From Mangrovicoccus sp049603835 (GTDB lineage Bacteria; Pseudomonadota; Alphaproteobacteria; Rhodobacterales; Rhodobacteraceae): a stretch of DNA of 64,000 nucleotides. The translations under genes were made by a program, and so were the position numbers. The DNA lies in assembly GCA_049603835.1 (NCBI GenBank), contig JBMYSZ010000005.1:139937-203936 (forward strand), read 5' to 3'. The notes beneath the pieces were generated by a model that saw nothing but the letters and a program-made list of their open reading frames with translations, did not search any database and was not told the DNA's origin. Positions 62,452-64,000 of the stretch are shown one piece after another (within the stretch, counting starts at the first letter, position 1; every line of letters starts with the position of its first letter).

Positions 62452-63288
62452 ATGGCTTGGAAGGTAAGACGCGAAATTTCCGCGGGAGAAATTCTCGTAG
62501 TTGTTCTCCCAGCTTTCGGAGTCGTTGCGGCAGTGGTTTTTTGGTTTGTAGAGCCTTGGCGTGAACGGGTTTCTTATTATTTCCACCCGGAGGAAGTAGA
62601 GATCAAATTCATCTATGACTCAAATCCGGATCCAGATGTTCCCTTGCAGGTATCCACATCCATTACACCCAGCGGCAAGCGAAAAATCCTTACTGAGGGA
62701 ACAATCACTTGGACCCTGAACCTTTTGACCCCTGGGAGGATTTTATCTGAGAAAAATATGAGCGTGAATTTTCCGTCAATTACTGGACCGCGTATATTCC
62801 CTTTGCCGGAACCAGTCGTAATTCATAGCGATGAGATTACCTCAAACCTTGAGATCATCGCAAAGGTATCAACTCGCCAAACCGAGAAATTTTTGGGTCC
62901 CAAAGAGATTACGCTGACCCGCAGTGTTGATCGCCGCGCTGTTTCGAGTAGCAACTACACGGGCGTGTGGCAAGCAAACTTCGGAGATGACCTGTCTGAA
63001 ATGGGTGTTTTGCGCCTAATCGATACTGGCCCAGAAAAAATTTCGGGGAAAATTATTTTTCCAAACAGTATGGAAAACGGACAAATTATTGATGTTATCG
63101 GTTCTCGCGATGGTGGACTCCTTCATATTAAGGGAGAACTAAAAGACGGCTGTTCAATAACTTACAATGACACCGGAGTGGAGTTGGACGAGGGCAAGGG
63201 TGTGATTAAATCGCAATCCCTGATTGAATTTGGATGTTCTGAGGATTCAATCAAAGCGAGATTCTGGGCCAATCTTTTGTCAAAATGA
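62452..63288 (+). CDS. Single-pass membrane protein of unknown function
   Basis: A 278-aa protein with a basic N-terminus, one membrane helix (about residues 13-34) and a long beta-rich outer part. No family is recognised. ATG 62452 is preceded by TTGGAG; an in-frame ATG at 62413 is possible and would overlap the preceding gene. It follows the DUF2233 gene on the same strand by 14 bases and shares its lower GC, so the two probably moved together. Confidence 0.6.
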   Translation: MAWKVRREISAGEILVVVLPAFGVVAAVVFWFVEPWRERVSYYFHPEEVEIKFIYDSNPDPDVPLQVSTSITPSGKRKILTEGTITWTLNLLTPGRILSEKNMSVNFPSITGPRIFPLPEPVVIHSDEITSNLEIIAKVSTRQTEKFLGPKEITLTRSVDRRAVSSSNYTGVWQANFGDDLSEMGVLRLIDTGPEKISGKIIFPNSMENGQIIDVIGSRDGGLLHIKGELKDGCSITYNDTGVELDEGKGVIKSQSLIEFGCSEDSIKARFWANLLSK

Positions 63289-63384
63289 TTTACCAGAAGT
63301 TCTAATGGTTTCTCGAATTGCGAAACGTTCCCCAATGTTCTTTCATTTCGCTTTTCAAGAAATTCTATTTCTTACTGTACAGAC

Positions 63385-64000
63385 TGTCCGTTGTCAGATG
63401 ATTTGGGCCAATTGTCGTGCGTGGCTAATGGAGAGTTCCGGCCATCTTGTTTCTGATTATGCGGCCTGCGCTTGATTGTGCAAGCGGCGTAGTCTGAAGG
63501 TTTCCTCTTTGATCTTTCTCCTTTCTTTCAGGATTTGTGGCGCGCGCCCGAAGTAGGCATCTGCCGGTGTGACGTTGCCAATGCTCTCGTGGCAGCGGTG
63601 GTGGTTGTAATGATCGATGAACTGGCTGATCGCCTGTTCCAATGCGCCCGGCAGATAGTAGTTTTCCAGTAGAACGCGGTTCTTAAGCGTCTGGTGCCAG
63701 CGCTCGATCTTGCCCTGGGTCTGCGGATGGTTGGGCGCAGCTCGAACGTGATCCATATCTTTGGCGTCCAGCCACCTGGCCAGATCGCCACTGATGTAAG
63801 ACGCGCCGTTATCGCTGAGCAGTCGCGGTTTGTGAACGACGTTTGCGGCATCGCATCCTGACGCCACCAGCGCGTCTTCCAGAGTATCGGTCACGTCCTC
63901 CGCCTTCATCGTCGTGCAGAGCCGCCAGGCCACAACGTACCGGCTGTGACCTGAGACCTTAAACCTCCTCCACTTTTGAGTAGGATCCGTCCCAAGCATT
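63385..64000 (-). mobile_element. Truncated IS3-type element running off the window
   Basis: The integrase part of an IS3-like element fills the right edge. Its likely outer end begins near 63385, where TGTCCGTTGTCAGATGATTT looks like a terminal inverted repeat. The other end is outside the window. The family is not certain. Confidence 0.55.
63457..63999 (-). CDS. C-terminal part of an IS3-family transposase (partial)
   Basis: About 180 residues of an rve-type integrase core. R-Y-V-V-A-W-R-L precedes L-L-S-D-N-G-A-S-Y (second catalytic D) and G-K-I-E-R-W-H-Q-T-L-K (catalytic E). H-Y-N-H-H-R-C-H-E-S follows. The first Asp is not in the visible part: the first ~18 residues (M-L-G-T-D-P-T-Q-K...) do not look like transposase and may reflect a deletion joining two parts, or an upstream frame outside the window. 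Confidence 0.75.
   Translation of the reverse strand: MLGTDPTQKWRRFKVSGHSRYVVAWRLCTTMKAEDVTDTLEDALVASGCDAANVVHKPRLLSDNGASYISGDLARWLDAKDMDHVRAAPNHPQTQGKIERWHQTLKNRVLLENYYLPGALEQAISQFIDHYNHHRCHESIGNVTPADAYFGRAPQILKERRKIKEETFRLRRLHNQAQAA

Overview
The window looks like part of a large low-copy replicon (plasmid or chromid) of a marine or salt-adapted alphaproteobacterium, probably Rhodobacteraceae. The reasons are a repABC cassette on the minus strand (50994-54591), GC-rich coding with short intergenic gaps, three exported proteins with a VPLPA-CTERM-like C-terminal sorting signal, a glucosylglycerol (compatible solute) operon and a type I sulfatase. These are family recognitions made by reading; no search was run.

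Layout. 1-16422: the 3' part of an extracellular contractile injection system (eCIS) locus. It holds a partial gene, a 1347-aa particle-associated protein, a tape-measure-like protein, an Afp15-like AAA+ ATPase, a DUF4157 protein with an OmpA-like C-terminus, and a 1842-aa DUF4157 effector. The effector's C-terminus reads as a PoNe-type PD-(D/E)XK DNase and is followed by a PoNi-like (DUF1911) immunity gene and a two-helix membrane protein. Most junctions overlap, so this is a translationally coupled operon. 16435-20208: an oxidative pentose module (XylB-like SDR, 2-keto-3-deoxy-L-arabonate dehydratase, EamA transporter) with a divergent GntR regulator and a 16-bp palindromic operator. 20448-23876: gpsA-ggpP-ggpS for glucosylglycerol. 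24019-30834: phospholipase D, CsbD, an ECF sigma/anti-sigma pair, an RTX protein, small proteins and Dps. 31040-39857: a binding-protein/VWA fusion, a membrane AraC regulator, SulP, a PEBP protein, a serine hydrolase fused to RTX repeats, and small exported and membrane proteins.

39924-40562 is a type I-E-like CRISPR array (11 repeats, 10 spacers) read on the minus strand, with no cas genes in the window. 40727-49827: an EamA transporter, a tryptophan-halogenase-like flavoprotein divergent from a DUF6445 gene, a VPLPA-CTERM protein, and a sulfatase plus eight-haem-motif cytochrome operon divergent from a LysR regulator. 50032-50815 is a sorted surface protein broken at a G8 tract. 50994-54591 is repABC with a countertranscript RNA and a candidate parS inside the end of repC. 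54967-57378 is an MscS-family channel, followed by a candidate small RNA and two exported proteins. From 60144 the sequence is insertion-sequence territory: an IS256-family element with an in-frame stop, two AT-richer genes, and a truncated IS3-type element running off the window.

The standout is the eCIS effector with a predicted DNase warhead and its own immunity gene. That pairing is best known from bacterial competition systems, and here it sits in a particle locus of a class usually linked to eukaryotic targets.
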